Source: Fulvia fulva
Taxonomy: Eukaryota; Ascomycota; Dothideomycetes; Mycosphaerellales; Mycosphaerellaceae
Reading direction: 5' to 3'
Assembly (NCBI RefSeq): GCF_020509005.1
Contig: NC_063017.1
Coordinates: 1,860,001-1,924,000, forward strand
DNA length: 64,000 bases
The translations under genes and the position numbers were made by a program. This document shows positions 38,222-48,728 of the stretch, in pieces. The notes below the pieces were generated by a model. The model worked only from the letters and a program-made list of their open reading frames with translations, made no database searches and was not told where the DNA came from. Each line of letters opens with the position of its first letter. Positions within the stretch are counted from its first letter, which is position 1.

Positions 38222-40058
38222 CTACACCCAGGGTCCCTGCCCATCACTCTTATTGCCTCTCGCCGCCTTCTCCGCCTTCCGATCCGCAGCATGCCTCTTC
38301 TCTGCCTCAAGACCCACCTCTGCAATCTCATGATCTTTACTGAGAACAGTCCTACTGATCAGAAGCGCCGCCACGATCGAGAGACCCGCCACAGCTGTGT
38401 ACATGATCCACGCCGGCCTCAGACTGTTCGCGAAGACTCGCTCCACCACCTTCTTTTGCGCCCCACCGAGCGAATGGATGAGCGATGTACTTGCCGCCGC
38501 GTCATGCGCACCGATCTGTTCTGCGAGTCGGGAACCAATGGTAGAGATGAGGTAGGGTGTCTTGTCCTTCATCTGGTTCTGGAAGATTACCTGGCCTACG
38601 ACGAGGGAGATGGACTCGGCGATCAGGCGGAGGAAGTTGGAAGTTGCGGTACTGGACGCGATGTCGCGCTGTTTGATGCCAGCTTGGAGTGCCACGAGGG
38701 GAGGCTGGAGTAGAGAACCCATCCCGATGCCGGCGATAATTTGGTAGATGATGATCTTCGCCCAGCTGCTGTCGGCGTGGAGGTTGATGAAGAGCCCGAA
38801 GCCTAAAGTCATGAAGGTGACGCCGACGTAAATTGGGATGAGGTAGTTTCCAGTGATGCCAATAAAGGCACCTTTCGCGAAAGCTGCGAGGCCAGTCGGG
38901 ATTGCTGCAGGTAGGAGGTATACACCAGAAAGCAGCGCCGAAGCTGCGCGGGAGACCTGGAAGTACAGCGGGAGATAGTAGAATGCCGCGATGAAGGTGA
39001 AGCCGTGGAGGAACGTCAAGACAAGCAGGGCGGCATTAAAGCGGGATTTGAAGATGTCGAGCTGCATGGGTGGGTATTTTGCTACGCGCCACTCGACCAG
39101 AACTAAGACGACGAGGCAGAAGGCCCCGAGAATGATGAGACAGAGAACGATGGCGGAAATCCAGGGGCGTGTTACGCCGCCGTACTGAAGGCCAAGTAGG
39201 AACATGACGGTCCCGCCCGTGACGAAGAAGTTGCCGAGCCAGTCAATTGCGAGAAGGCCCTCGATGATGGGAACGCGAGGTGTTGGTAGTTTGCGGAAGA
39301 AGAGGATTACGATGAAGGCCAGGCTATCGAGGGGGAGGTTGATGTAGAAGCTGAGATCATTCGGTCAGTACGTTTGCGACCAGAAGAGAGCAGAGGCCAT
39401 GCCTGCCACCACCTCCAGCTGACGCGCTGTGTGAGAGCTCCGCCAACTACGGAACCGATAACCGCCGCAATAGCTCACACACCACCGATTATGCCAAGGT
39501 ATGTACCGCGCGTACGCATGCTGAACAAGTCGCTGATTGCGATGTCCACCAGAGTCAGTAGGCCGGCACCTCCAATACCTTGTACAGCGCGAGCGGCAAT
39601 GAGCATGCCGATGCGATTCGAAAGGCCCGCGAAAAGAGAGCCTATGGTATAATCAGCGGACTGCACAGAGCGAAAGTTCGAATTTGAGACCCACCAATGA
39701 AGAACACAACATTTGCAAACAGCAGCATTGGCTTTCGACCGAAGATGTCCGAGAGCTTGCCCCATAATGGCGTAGCAGCAGCATTGGCAAGAAGATATGC
39801 CGATCCGACCCAGGTATAGCCCGCGGAGGACTACAAGTGGTCTGCAATGACAGGTAAAGCGGTGGTCACGATCGTGGTATCGAGTGCGGATAAGAACACA
39901 GCCAACTGGATTCATACCATCAGCAGCTCTCCGTGGTTTGCACACAGCATACTCAATACTCACCGCCAAAGCAGTCATCACAATCGCAACAAGTCCTTTA
40001 CTCTTGTCATCGTAAGCACCCCGATCCTCATCCGTTGTCTTCTCTGCCTTCGACGCGA
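38222..40058 (-). pseudogene. MFS drug-transporter (DHA/14-TM type) pseudogene
   Basis: Five exons with good splice sites: 39964-40058, 39695-39905, 39410-39641 and 38222-39350, with introns of 58, 53 and 59 bp. Family landmarks: ALDTTIVTTALPVIAD, YTWVGSAYLLA, PLWGKLSDIFGRKP, ARAVQGIGGAGLLTLVDIAISDL, FYINLPL, and late helices up to a basic tail. Two stops break it: TAG at 39831-39833 (before SSAGYTW) and TGA at 39475-39477, where the family has Trp (GGVWAIAAVIG). The 5' end is also lost, since frame and homology stop at about 40058 where the next pseudogene begins. The preserved introns say it decayed recently. The count of exons is four visible plus a missing start. Confidence 0.8.
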
Positions 40059-40938
40059 CTTGACAGATTCAAGAGCCTCCCGATGGTTCGCAAAACATAC
40101 GAAATGCACCCCACAGCAAAGTGGTACATATTCACAGATGCCGACACCTGGGTATCTCCAACCAACTTGGTGAACTGGCTAGGAAGATTCGATCATAGCA
40201 AGCAGTGGTATCTAGGCAACCCCTCAGTGATCGGACAGCAAGGCTTCGCTCATGGTGGCTCCGGCTACATTCTCTCGAAATCAGCCATGAATACCACTTC
40301 GGACCTGTATTCTCGTGAGTCGCAATATTGGGATCGATTCGCGGCTAAGCACTGGGCAGGCGATTGCGTTCTGGCTACTGCGCTCCAGCATCGCCTTAAT
40401 ATTCCAGTGTCGTGGGCATACCCGCTGTTGCAAAGCGAGAGTCCTTTCATGCTCGACTATACCGAGCAGAACTACTATAGAAAGCTTTGGTGCTACCCGG
40501 TAGTGAGCTATCATCACGCATCTCCCAGCACAATTGAAACTCTCTGGGTTTATGAGAAGAACTGGACTGCACGGCACCATACCTCGGTGCAACCAATGAA
40601 GCATAGGGATGTCTTTAGGGACATCGTGATGCCAAGGTTCCGGGAGCACGATCAACAAGAATGGCAGAATCTCTCGGGCGACATTGTGCCCTCCCGGAAG
40701 AGCGACGAGCCTCCGAATTTCGACGTCGCTGCGGTGTCGTCAAACTTGCGAGCGGAACAGTACTTGTTTGCAGCTCTCGTACTCGGATCATCAGTGCAAG
40801 ACATCCGGCAGACCGAAGGTTGGCAAAGCCGCCCGGAAGGGCGTCCGATCTGGATGGTTGCCGGCAAGGATCACAAAGTACATGGCAGATTATGATGACT
40901 GCAATGATGGACGGTGGATCGTACATGAAGCTTTGTAG
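40059..40938 (+). pseudogene. GT31-like (DUF604 fungal) glycosyltransferase pseudogene
   Basis: The frame resumes homology at LDRFKSLPMVRKTYEMHP, then WYIFTDADTWVS (a DxD-type metal site), GFAHGGSGYILSKSAM, GDCVLATAL and YHHASPSTIETLW. This is the C-terminal half of the fungal family; the N-terminal signal anchor and roughly the first third are missing. Near 40715-40745 the frame shifts by one base: downstream, another frame carries the expected Cys-rich end (CRQTCERNSTCLQLSYSDHQC) and stops at 40938. Truncation plus frameshift mark it as dead. Its 5' edge touches the 5' edge of the MFS pseudogene. Confidence 0.75.
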
Positions 40939-41665
40939 ATATGGAGAAGTCTCATGTCATGATGAAAGTTATATACAGTCCGTGAGATCTAGGTCACCGG
41001 TCTAGCGTCAGTGGCCTCTTGGCACTCACATGTTTCATCAGACTTTGTCCAGCAATACAAGATGACGATCTCCTTCACGAACGATGGGCTGAGTATGTAT
41101 GCTACTCTCTTGAAGGCTCGGTTCACGTGGGATCGCGTGTCTAGCGCAAGTCTGTAGCGTATCACGGTGTACAGCAGCACCGGGCTCAGCGGCTTTAGCA
41201 CTGTTCTGATGAAAGCCCCAGCCAACAATGTGATATCGACCCATAAAGTCATGCAACGTAGGACCGATCGGGGGTTCCTGGCTGAACTCTGCCTCGCCGC
41301 GCCAAGGACACGTGCAGCCCGATCCATGCGCATTTGGCCTTTCGCTTGAGCCGAGCAATGTCGGAGCACCGAACACATGCATGCCATGGCATGCTCCTCA
41401 GTCACATATTCCCGAGCCTTCTTTGCAGTGACACCAAGAGCACTCTTCGCGGAGGAACGATCTGTATGACACGACCTCTCCGGAACTTTGGAGTGGCGCA
41501 ACCGAGCCCCGAGGTGAAGTTGATTCTTCTGCTCTTGCGTTATATATAAGATGGTACCATATGGCGGTGTTGATCAACTACAACCACAGCCACCCTCTCA
41601 AGTACTCCTGGCACCATAATGCATCTCTCTCCAAGTTACCTTCATTTATCATCCACCGCACAGAC
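40939..41665. other. Intergenic, isochorismatase promoter
   Basis: Two overlapping minus frames (40989-41501 and 41038-41382) are open but have no recognised domain. The right end carries a TATA box. Confidence 0.4.
41540..41550 (+). promoter_or_regulatory. TATA box
   Basis: TTATATATAAG lies about 115 bp upstream of the proposed start at 41666 of the secreted isochorismatase-like gene. A strong TATA element suits an inducible gene. Confidence 0.6.
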
Positions 41666-42519
41666 ATGCGTTATGCACGCACGGCCAGCCTTGTGGCTAG
41701 CCTGGCAGCCGGTGTCAGCTCCCTCAGCATCAATATTACTGCCGGCCTCCCAGGTTTCAGCAGCTGCCCTAGCTTCAACGAGAGTCTTCCTGACTACAAT
41801 TGCTATCCTGACTGCCTCGCTCCTTCGATCTCGCCGTCTGAGCCTATATCTTTCGGCTCTCACTACACGATCCTCAACGTTGACATGATCAGTGCCGTCG
41901 CAGGTGGCATCGTCAAGACTCCACCTGGTTGCAAGTGGATCCAGAACAATCAAGACTGGATGGGAGCGGTTCACTCGCAGACGCCTGCACCGCTCTCCAT
42001 CTGGACTAGGATCTACCACGCCTCTGCTCGCAAGCCGGAGATTACCACCAACACCCCATGGGCTGGTGAGGCAGGTATGCTTGGAGATAGCAGTGATCCC
42101 CTTACCCAGATCTACTCCGAGTTCAAGCCAGATCCAGTCAACGACGTTGTGCTTGGGAAGTCGAGATACTATGCTGGTTCTGGAAACTCGCTGGAGACCA
42201 TACTTGAGGCACAAGGGATCGACACTGTCATCTTCAGCGGCATCAGGACAAGCGGTGCCCTCTTGACCACTATGTACCGCTTCTTTGACTTGGACTACAA
42301 GGTGTAAGTTTAGCAATGCTGTTGTGAAGGCTTGTGATTGACAGATTTGGCAGCTACCTGATCATGAACAACACTATCGAGCTTCCTCAGCCATACGGCG
42401 GTGGTCAGTCGGCTAATAATGCTCTGCTCCAAACCATTTGCCCGGTTATTCCGATCAATGTCATCACCATTGAGCAAGCTATGGCGGGACTCAAGTCAAG
42501 TGGTCCAGCTGTGTGGTGA
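41666..42519 (+). CDS. Secreted isochorismatase-fold protein without catalytic Cys
   Basis: Exons 41666-42303 and 42354-42519 with a 50-bp intron (267 aa). The start MRYARTASLVASLAAG gives a signal peptide. Isochorismatase-like hydrolase features: the first Asp in ILNVDMISA, Lys in VLGKSRYYAG, then VIFSGIRTSGALLTTM at the position where the family has its nucleophile Cys, here Gly. The cis-peptide and oxyanion region is otherwise kept. Secreted isochorismatases of plant pathogens are known to lower salicylate precursors, but without the Cys this one may not be such an enzyme. An upstream in-frame ATG at 41561 would hide the signal peptide. Confidence 0.78.
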
Positions 42520-42625
42520 AGCCTAGTAGGTTACTGCCGGTGATGGACGAGGCGATACTCTGGGGGAGGGTATGAAATATGTAGTCTTAGTATCTTCGGA
42601 ACCAAGCCTTGATGTTTCAAGGGCT

Positions 42626-43336
42626 CTAGTCCTCTTTGGCCATGTACAGCTGCCAGTTACCTTTCCTGGTGGGTCTGTAGGTTGGGCTGTGATTGCACTC
42701 TGCTAGACAGTACGCCAGGCTCCGAGAGAAAGACTCGAAGAAGCCAGGTACAACGGCGAGCTTGTCCATAGTGCTGTTATGGGCCATGTAACACGTCCTT
42801 CCAGGCATGGACTGCTTCTAGCGACACCGCCTGGCTTAGAAGTGAGCCTTCTCCGGTCTTCTCGAAACAGTGTCTGATGCAATTCGCGCCGAGCGCGTAG
42901 TCAGCTGTCAGCTTTAGGAACTGTCGCATAGCCTTGTTCTGTAGCTTCGGCACACGGTGCTCGTCTCCGAATTGCCAGAGTGAGATTAGAAGGTAGTCAG
43001 CCTCATAGACGAATCCGCCCGATGTCTCGTCTGCGGAAGTCTAGGATCGAGCCGTTGTGGAGGTAGAATAACAGCACACGGACCAAGTCCTCGTCGTGGC
43101 CAGGCAGCCGTAGTGTCCGAGACTCGGCTTCCACGAAGCGTCCCTCGAGTGCTTTGCGGAAGTAGTCGGGGGCTCCGAAGAGAAGCAGCTTCCAGACTCT
43201 AAACGTGGTTAAGGAATTCTCGAGCGTGATCGTGATGAGCTCATCCTCGAGATAGGCACTAATGTGAAGCTAGCATCCTGTTCGGTCGTGAAAGTGTTGG
43301 AAATACTGACCTCGTGGTCTGGCGGATCTCATCCAT
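42626..43336 (-). pseudogene. BTB-domain gene, copy 1, frameshifted
   Basis: Starts with the same 26-bp exon as its neighbours (43311-43336, MDEIRQTTS) and a short intron, then AYLEDELITITLENSLTTFRVWKLLLFGAPDYFRKALEG, the BTB core of this family. After NGSILD the frame shifts by one base into SADETSGGFVYEADYLLISLWQFGDEHRVPKLQNKAM. It shifts again near 42800 into DKLAVVPGFFESFSR, ending at 42626. Two frameshifts make it dead. The closest relatives are the three BTB genes just to its right. Confidence 0.72.
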
Positions 43337-43566
43337 ACTTTGTTGTGTTGGTGGATGTTTGTTCGAATCTGAAGAGGAAGGTGTTCAAGTGCATCAGAAG
43401 AATGTGGAAACCTGAGAATGGGTTCGGAGCATGTGAGAAGGACCCACAATGCACGGGTGTAGCATCAGTAAGTGCGATGTGCTACTTGGCCAGTGACGCA
43501 TTACGGAGGCATCTTAATCACTCGGACTGTGTTACAGTGTCTGTGGTGACTGATAACTTGTCTTTC

Positions 43567-44386
43567 TCAAGACATCCAATCACCCACACGCATTTGCAGA
43601 TGCTCTAGTATGCCCTCATTCACGCCAGCGTTCAGGACGATCCTACTTCTATAGCGCTCCCAACTCTCTCCGCTCGAGGGCTTCTCTTCCCAGAAGCCCA
43701 TTTTCTGTGTTTCTTGCGCTCGATAAAAACAAGAGAAGACTCCTGGTATGGCACCCACTTCATTCATCATGGCCTCGTAGGCCTCTGACTCTTTTGGCCC
43801 GCGGGGTATCCAGTCCCACATGGCCTCGTCGATGACCGCTTTTCTAAGCGGAGACTCCATGCTTGTGCCCTCGAAGGCTGCCCGAGCTATGCTGGCATTC
43901 ACCCTGACATTTTTGAGCTCCGTACAGCATAGTCGCATAGCCTTGTTTTGCAGTTTTGGCATCAGGCACGCATCGGCAAACCTCCACAGACGTATTGCGA
44001 AGATAACACGCTGGCTCCATGTTGAATTTGGATCGAAGTCGGACAACTTTTCCGCGCCTTCATCTTCGTTTTCGTCTTCAGACCCAAGGGTCGGTAGCTT
44101 CTCGTGATGGGTCAAGTAGTAAACGAAGAATATGAGTACATTCTCGTCACACCCAGGAAGCCGGAGGATGTGGTCTGTGGATTCTCGGAAATGTCCATTG
44201 AGTGCCGCACTGAAGTAGCTCGAGGCATTACATAACATTGCTTTGGACAGTGTGAAGGTCTGTGAGCAATTCTCGAGGGCAATAGCGATCGTCTGGTCGT
44301 GCAAAAAGGCCCTGCGGAAAAGTCAGTGTCCAATGGCGATTGGATACTGCTTGAACTCACTCTGTAGACTTTCGGATGTCTTTCAT
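43567..44386 (-). CDS. BTB/POZ domain protein, copy 2
   Basis: Exon 1 44361-44386 (26 bp) and exon 2 43567-44311, with a 49-bp intron (256 aa). It begins MKDIRKSTEAFLHDQTIAIALENC; the BTB core is FTLSKAMLCNASSYFSAALNGHFRES then ILRLPGCDENVLIFFVYYLTH. After an acidic linker (EDENEDEGAEK) comes LWRFADACLMPKLQNKAMRL and a helical C-terminal part with EVGAIPGVFSCFYR. In fungi such proteins may be CUL3 adaptors or dimerisation factors; no Kelch or MATH domain is present. Function unknown. Confidence 0.82.
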
Positions 44387-44849
44387 TTTGTTAGGGTGAC
44401 TGTTTGCGTGGGATGGTATGAAGCGATGGTAGATAGCTTGTGACGTGGAAAGGCGGCCAAAGTCGGTATTTAGTAAAGCAGAAAACGCCATGCTGTGAGA
44501 CACGCCGTATGTGAGACCGGCTGAAATCAAGCAGTCTCACTGCAAGCCTAGACACCGTTCATTCAATTTCCCACCTATTGTTCTGCATGCTGCGCACAGC
44601 AGTTTCCGTAGACCTGCGCAAACCTGTTCAATCTTCCTCTTTGACCTCATAGTCCTTCCACTTCTCTTCAGCTGAAGGTGCCCGAGTCTTGTCGGAGTCT
44701 TTAGCCACCATCCAGAGCGGCAGTTGCTGGCAGAAGAGTGGAAAGAATCCGGGTATAGCACCCAGCTCACCCATAAGATGCGCGCCTGGCATGAGGTATT
44801 CCAGCTGCCACTCACTGAAAATGTGCTGTTGGCGGTTGTGAACCTCCAA

Positions 44850-45113
44850 AGGTAAGCGTAGCGGAGTGGAGCTCTCTACCAACCCTTCTAGACTGCAAAG
44901 TAGCGTGCGATCCACGCTACCGCTACCCGACGTACAGTGCTTATTATACGACGACATAGGCGTTAGCGACGGGTATATGTTTGCGAGTTCGCCAACAGGC
45001 ACAGTGCGGTAGGTCACGTGACCCTAAAACTTGAAAGTTGACCAATCAGAGCGGGCGCCAAGGCTAGTTGAGGGCTGGTATAGAGCTTCACTCCCTCGCT
45101 GACGCCTCACCTA
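44850..45113. mobile_element. MITE-like insertion in BTB copy 3
   Basis: About 264 bp bounded by an imperfect inverted repeat of about 40 bp: at the left AGGTAAGCGTAGCG then GGAGTGGAGCTCT.TACCA.CCC, and at the right its complement (TACCAGCCC read from 45075, with CTCACCT at 45106-45112). It has no coding capacity. An exact 10-bp inverted match, AAGCGTAGCG at 44854 and its complement ending at 45163, offers a wider alternative boundary flanked by TA; I could not settle which is right. It splits the coding sequence of BTB copy 3. Confidence 0.55.
45012..45023. promoter_or_regulatory. GGTCACGTGACC palindrome
   Basis: A perfect 12-bp palindrome with the E-box CACGTG core, of the kind bound by bHLH factors such as Cbf1. 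It lies inside the MITE-like insertion, with an ATTGGT (CCAAT) box 14 bp to its right. Confidence 0.4.
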
Positions 45114-46047
45114 CGTACTCGCAAGCTCGTACTCCGGTGTGGCTAGCGCTCGGTCGCTACGCTTAATAAGTTCCCCACCTATCGCCTTGCGCAGTGGCGA
45201 GTCCTCGGCTGTATCCGCGAAAGCGGCACGTGCAATATCGACGTCGATGCTAATCCTGGACATGAGCTTACAGATCCACTCCACAGCAGCATTCTGTAGC
45301 TTGGGCATCAGTGTTGCATCCGCGAACTTCCACAGCCGCAGAAGGATGAGGATGTGTTGCCGGGCGTACTGGGTCGACTCGCTGTCCCGGTCATCCCAAG
45401 AGCCAATCATGCGAGCTCACCTCGCTTCGAGGTCGGGAAGTTCCTTGTCGTGAGTGAGGTAGTATACGAAGCACCGGAGCGTTGCCTCATCGCAGCCTGG
45501 CAGGCGCAAGATATGATCCGCTGCCTCCTTGAACCTGCCGTTAAGTGCTTTGACAAAATAGTCCGATGCGCCGCACAGCAGTGCTTTCGAGATGGTAAAG
45601 GTACGTGAACAGTTGTCGAGTGCGATTGTGACGAGCTCGTCCTCGAGGTAGGCGCTGGTATGATGTTGAAAATGAGGAATGCGTAGACACTCACTCGATC
45701 GACTTGCTGATCTCCTCCATGTCTGCTGCAGGCTCTCCAGTACCTGCTGTGATTGTATTTCGATCTGTTCTGGTGGATGTGGTTCAATTTGCTCCAGGTG
45801 TGAGAGGAGAAGTGGCACTTTGCGTCTGAAACGATTTTAAAGCACAGCGCGCGAGGCGTTATAAAGGCAGGGGTTGTGACGCAGCGACAGTAATCAAATC
45901 GAGCCATTCACTACCTAGTCACATGTCATCATGAAACAACAACTTCATCTGCTCACTGAATGTCCTCCATATCGTCGGAACACCAGGCATCTACGTCGGT
46001 CCCCCCCGCTCTTCGGCGATATGATCCTTTCGCGCAACACGACCACA

Positions 46048-46792
46048 TCATAGACCGTCCCGTCGTTCACGAACCATGAACTCCGATCGATCCCTTTGTC
46101 CGGATGGCGCGTCATCTGTAGAGCTGCAGTCACGACCTAAGTTGTGGTAGTCTCTCGCTGCTACCAAAGATGCAGAAAGGAAACCTGGTATTGCGGCGAG
46201 CTCGTGCAACTTCTGCTCGGAACTGTGCTTGTTGTAGATTTCGGGGTATATCTCACTGGCCAGCACCTCACTGATCTCACTGCCGTTTCCTGTCCGCTCA
46301 AAAGCTAGCTGTACAGCCTCTACTGCGACCGAAGTGCATTGTAGCAAGTCGAGGAGAGTGTTCATGGTAGCGTTCTGTAGCTCGGGGATTTCCCAATCGT
46401 GACCGAAAGACCACAGCAAGACCAGCAGCGACTGATGTGCAATACTGTGCCCCTCCTGTATATCTGGATGTGCGCCCTCAAGTCCGGACCGCATGTCAGG
46501 TAGCTGCCGATGGCACAGCCAGTACAGGAATGCTGAGAAAGTCTCGACGGTGCAATGCGGAACATGTGCCGTCTGCTCGCTCGCTTCCATAGAACTGTCC
46601 CTGCGCAAGGCTTTGCTGAAGTGGTCTGACGTTTGGCAAAGCAGCGCTTTCTGAACGGTGTAGGTTTTGTCGGTATTTTCGAGGGTGATAGTGACCCATT
46701 CGGCGTTCTCGTAGCTCCTGCACGCATGTCAGCCACAACTCCTCTCATGACCTCCTGGATACTCACTGGGCAAACTGAATGATTTTGTCCAT
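46048..46792 (-). CDS. BTB/POZ-like protein, copy 4 (divergent)
   Basis: Exon 1 46767-46792 (26 bp, MDKIIQFAQ) and exon 2 46048-46717 with a 49-bp intron (231 aa). The BTB part SYENAEWVTITLENTDKTYTVQKALLCQTSDHFSKAL is followed by ETFSAFLYWL, then WEIPELQNATMNTLLDLL and LHELAAIPGFLSAS, matching the C-terminal layout of copies 2 and 3. It is the most divergent member but the frame is intact. Function unknown. Confidence 0.72.
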
Positions 46793-47607
46793 GCTGGTCA
46801 GGACTGACGAGCATGTCTCTGTTGTGATCAAGTTTCTGATGGAGTTTAGAAAAAGTAGCAACGGCTTCGATATCAGCGAGAAGGTCAGCACCTTTCTGTC
46901 TACTCGTGAGCGAGATTGAAGATAGGAGCACTTCAGCCATGGCCGCGTTCGTGCCTGCAGCATTAGCAGAAAGAGGCAGCCGCGGTGTCAATCGAAAGAT
47001 GGCAATGGCCATACTTGTAATATACCTCGCCCCTGGCCGAAGGCACGATGGGGCACACCTAGGTTGACCTTCGTCTGGCACATACATCCATGGGTGCTGC
47101 CCGGCTTGACGCTTTCGCATTCGTCGTCCAGCGGTCGTGGAAGCACTTCGCCGGGCTTTGGAATTGAGCCGAGCTCGAGCAGTGACTCAAGATACATGTA
47201 GTTGTTTGCATCCTTCCTAGAGATGTTACCGATTAAAATCTTACGATGCCAGATGCATCCACGAATGCAAGGCGAAGTTCTGGTCCATGTCGAGTAAGAA
47301 GCATTGCTGCCGTTCAAGCTTCGTCCCCTACCATATCGATATCGATAAGACGCTCTTTACTCTGATGCTCTGGTGATTCTGGCAGGTGCATGACGTGGAT
47401 GTGAAGGAAGGAGGTACATGTAACAACTGCTAGGGTGATGTCGTCTCCCGCACGGACCGCAGCTTGTTGCTCATTGAGTTTCAACCCATGAAGCGTCGGC
47501 GGACATGGATGACATCGGCGTTGACGAAGCTCGAACACGACCAATGCTTCACGTCGACAAGATGACCATCACCATCATCCGCCGTCCGCTACACCTCACT
47601 CATCACC
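46793..47607. other. Unassigned region, fragmented minus frames
   Basis: Minus frames at 47314-47544, 46988-47317 and 46760-47120 are open and locally protein-like (for example NYMYLESLLELGSIPKPG), but no ATG-led, splice-consistent gene emerges and I recognise no family. It may be another decayed gene of the array. The right end should hold the promoter of the next gene. Confidence 0.35.
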
Positions 47608-48576
47608 ATGTTCGCAAGACACAGTCTACGAACCACCTCGACCGGCCTCCGTAACTTCTCAACCACCACCACAATGGCAAAACGACTACGGATAGGATAT
47701 GTGCCAGAACACTTCAGTACACCCCTCGCCTTTGCGCACACCCACTACGATCTCAACGCCGACCTCATACCCTTCCCAACCGGCACAGGTGCCCTCGCCG
47801 GAGCGCTTAAACACGATTCCAAAAGCCAGCCTATCGATGTCGCCATAGGCCTCACCGAAGGCTTCGTTGCAGATTTGGGCAAGACCAGGTCAGCAGGTGA
47901 GGACCGTCGCTACGGCCTCGTGGGCACGTACGTTGAATCGCCTCTCTGCTGGGCCATCTCCACAGGCGCATCACGAAGTGATGTAACGTCCGTCTCCGAT
48001 CTGAAAGACAAAAGAGTAGGAGTGAGCCGCATAGGCAGTGGAAGCTATGTCATGTCCTACGTCCTCGCAGACCAGCACGGATGGCTCGCACCATCCACAT
48101 CAGGAGGCACTCGAGATCCATTCCAGGTAGAGGTAATTGGAGACTTCGCCGCGCTACGCAAGAGCGTCGAGAAAGATAAGAGCAGCGACTTCTTCATGTG
48201 GGAGCACTTCACAACCAAACACTACTGGGACAACGGCGAACTCAAACGAATCGGAGAAATATACACACCCTGGCCGAGTTGGGTGATTGCTGCGCGCAAT
48301 GATGCGGATGGCGTGCAGGAGATGCTGCAGAAGGTGAATCAGGGAGTGAAGCATTATTTGGGGAATAAGGAGGAGGCGGTGGAGTATATTACAGGGAACA
48401 TGAGGTATTCGAAGGAGGATGTGTTGGAGTGGATGAAGACTGTCAGGTTTGCGGAGGATGTGAAGGGCGTGAGGGGAGTCATGATTGATGAGACGGCGGG
48501 GGTGTTGAGAAAGGCTGGGGTGTTGATGGAAGATGCTGGAGGGAGTGAGCATATGGTTAGCAGCAAGCGGGAGTAG
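47608..48576 (+). CDS. Periplasmic-binding-protein-like (THI5/SsuA fold) protein
   Basis: An intronless frame of 322 residues. A basic, Ser/Thr-rich N-terminus (MFARHSLRTTSTGLRNFSTT) looks like a mitochondrial presequence; a Met at residue 23 could start a cytosolic form. The mature part has the type 2 binding-protein pattern: LRIGYVPEHFSTPLAFAH, DVAIGLTEGFVADL, SPLCWAIST, VSDLKDKRVGVSRIGSGSYVMSYVLA, and a hinge strand near FFMWEHFTTKHYW. Relatives include NMT1/THI5-like and the yeast Ca3427 family. The ligand is unknown. Whether it is an enzyme, as THI5 is, cannot be read from this. Confidence 0.82.
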   Translation: MFARHSLRTTSTGLRNFSTTTTMAKRLRIGYVPEHFSTPLAFAHTHYDLNADLIPFPTGTGALAGALKHDSKSQPIDVAIGLTEGFVADLGKTRSAGEDRRYGLVGTYVESPLCWAISTGASRSDVTSVSDLKDKRVGVSRIGSGSYVMSYVLADQHGWLAPSTSGGTRDPFQVEVIGDFAALRKSVEKDKSSDFFMWEHFTTKHYWDNGELKRIGEIYTPWPSWVIAARNDADGVQEMLQKVNQGVKHYLGNKEEAVEYITGNMRYSKEDVLEWMKTVRFAEDVKGVRGVMIDETAGVLRKAGVLMEDAGGSEHMVSSKRE

Positions 48577-48728
48577 AATGAGTTGGATCAGTCCGTTCGT
48601 GGACTGCGAAGCAAGGCTCCATACGCTTGCTTTGCCTGTACATCACGGTATCTGGCATAGCCTTCTGACGACCGACCGCCATTCCACGACGCAACATAAC
48701 CTCACCGTACACCACTGTGCAATCATGC

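Larger units (their letters stand above)
44628..45720 (-). pseudogene. BTB-domain gene, copy 3, broken by stop and insertion
   Basis: Exon 1 45695-45720 (26 bp, MEEISKSIE) and a 40-bp intron lead to AYLEDELVTIALDNCSRTFTISKALLCGASDYF, a BTB core. After PDLEAR an in-frame TGA at 45417-45419 interrupts before MIGSWDDRDSESTQ, most simply a CGA-to-TGA change. The coding part then runs to about 45113, where a transposon-like insertion begins. The C-terminal portion resumes at about 44850 (WQLEYLMPGAHLMGELGAIPG, ending VKEED at 44628), in a shifted frame. Confidence 0.72.

Noticed and set aside
40989..41501. 170-codon minus frame upstream of the isochorismatase-like gene
   Set aside because: No recognised family, and it competes with another open frame on the same strand.
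44854..45163. AAGCGTAGCG inverted pair as a TA-flanked mariner-type element
   Set aside because: The 40-bp imperfect inverted repeat just inside it is stronger evidence for the boundaries; kept only as an alternative.
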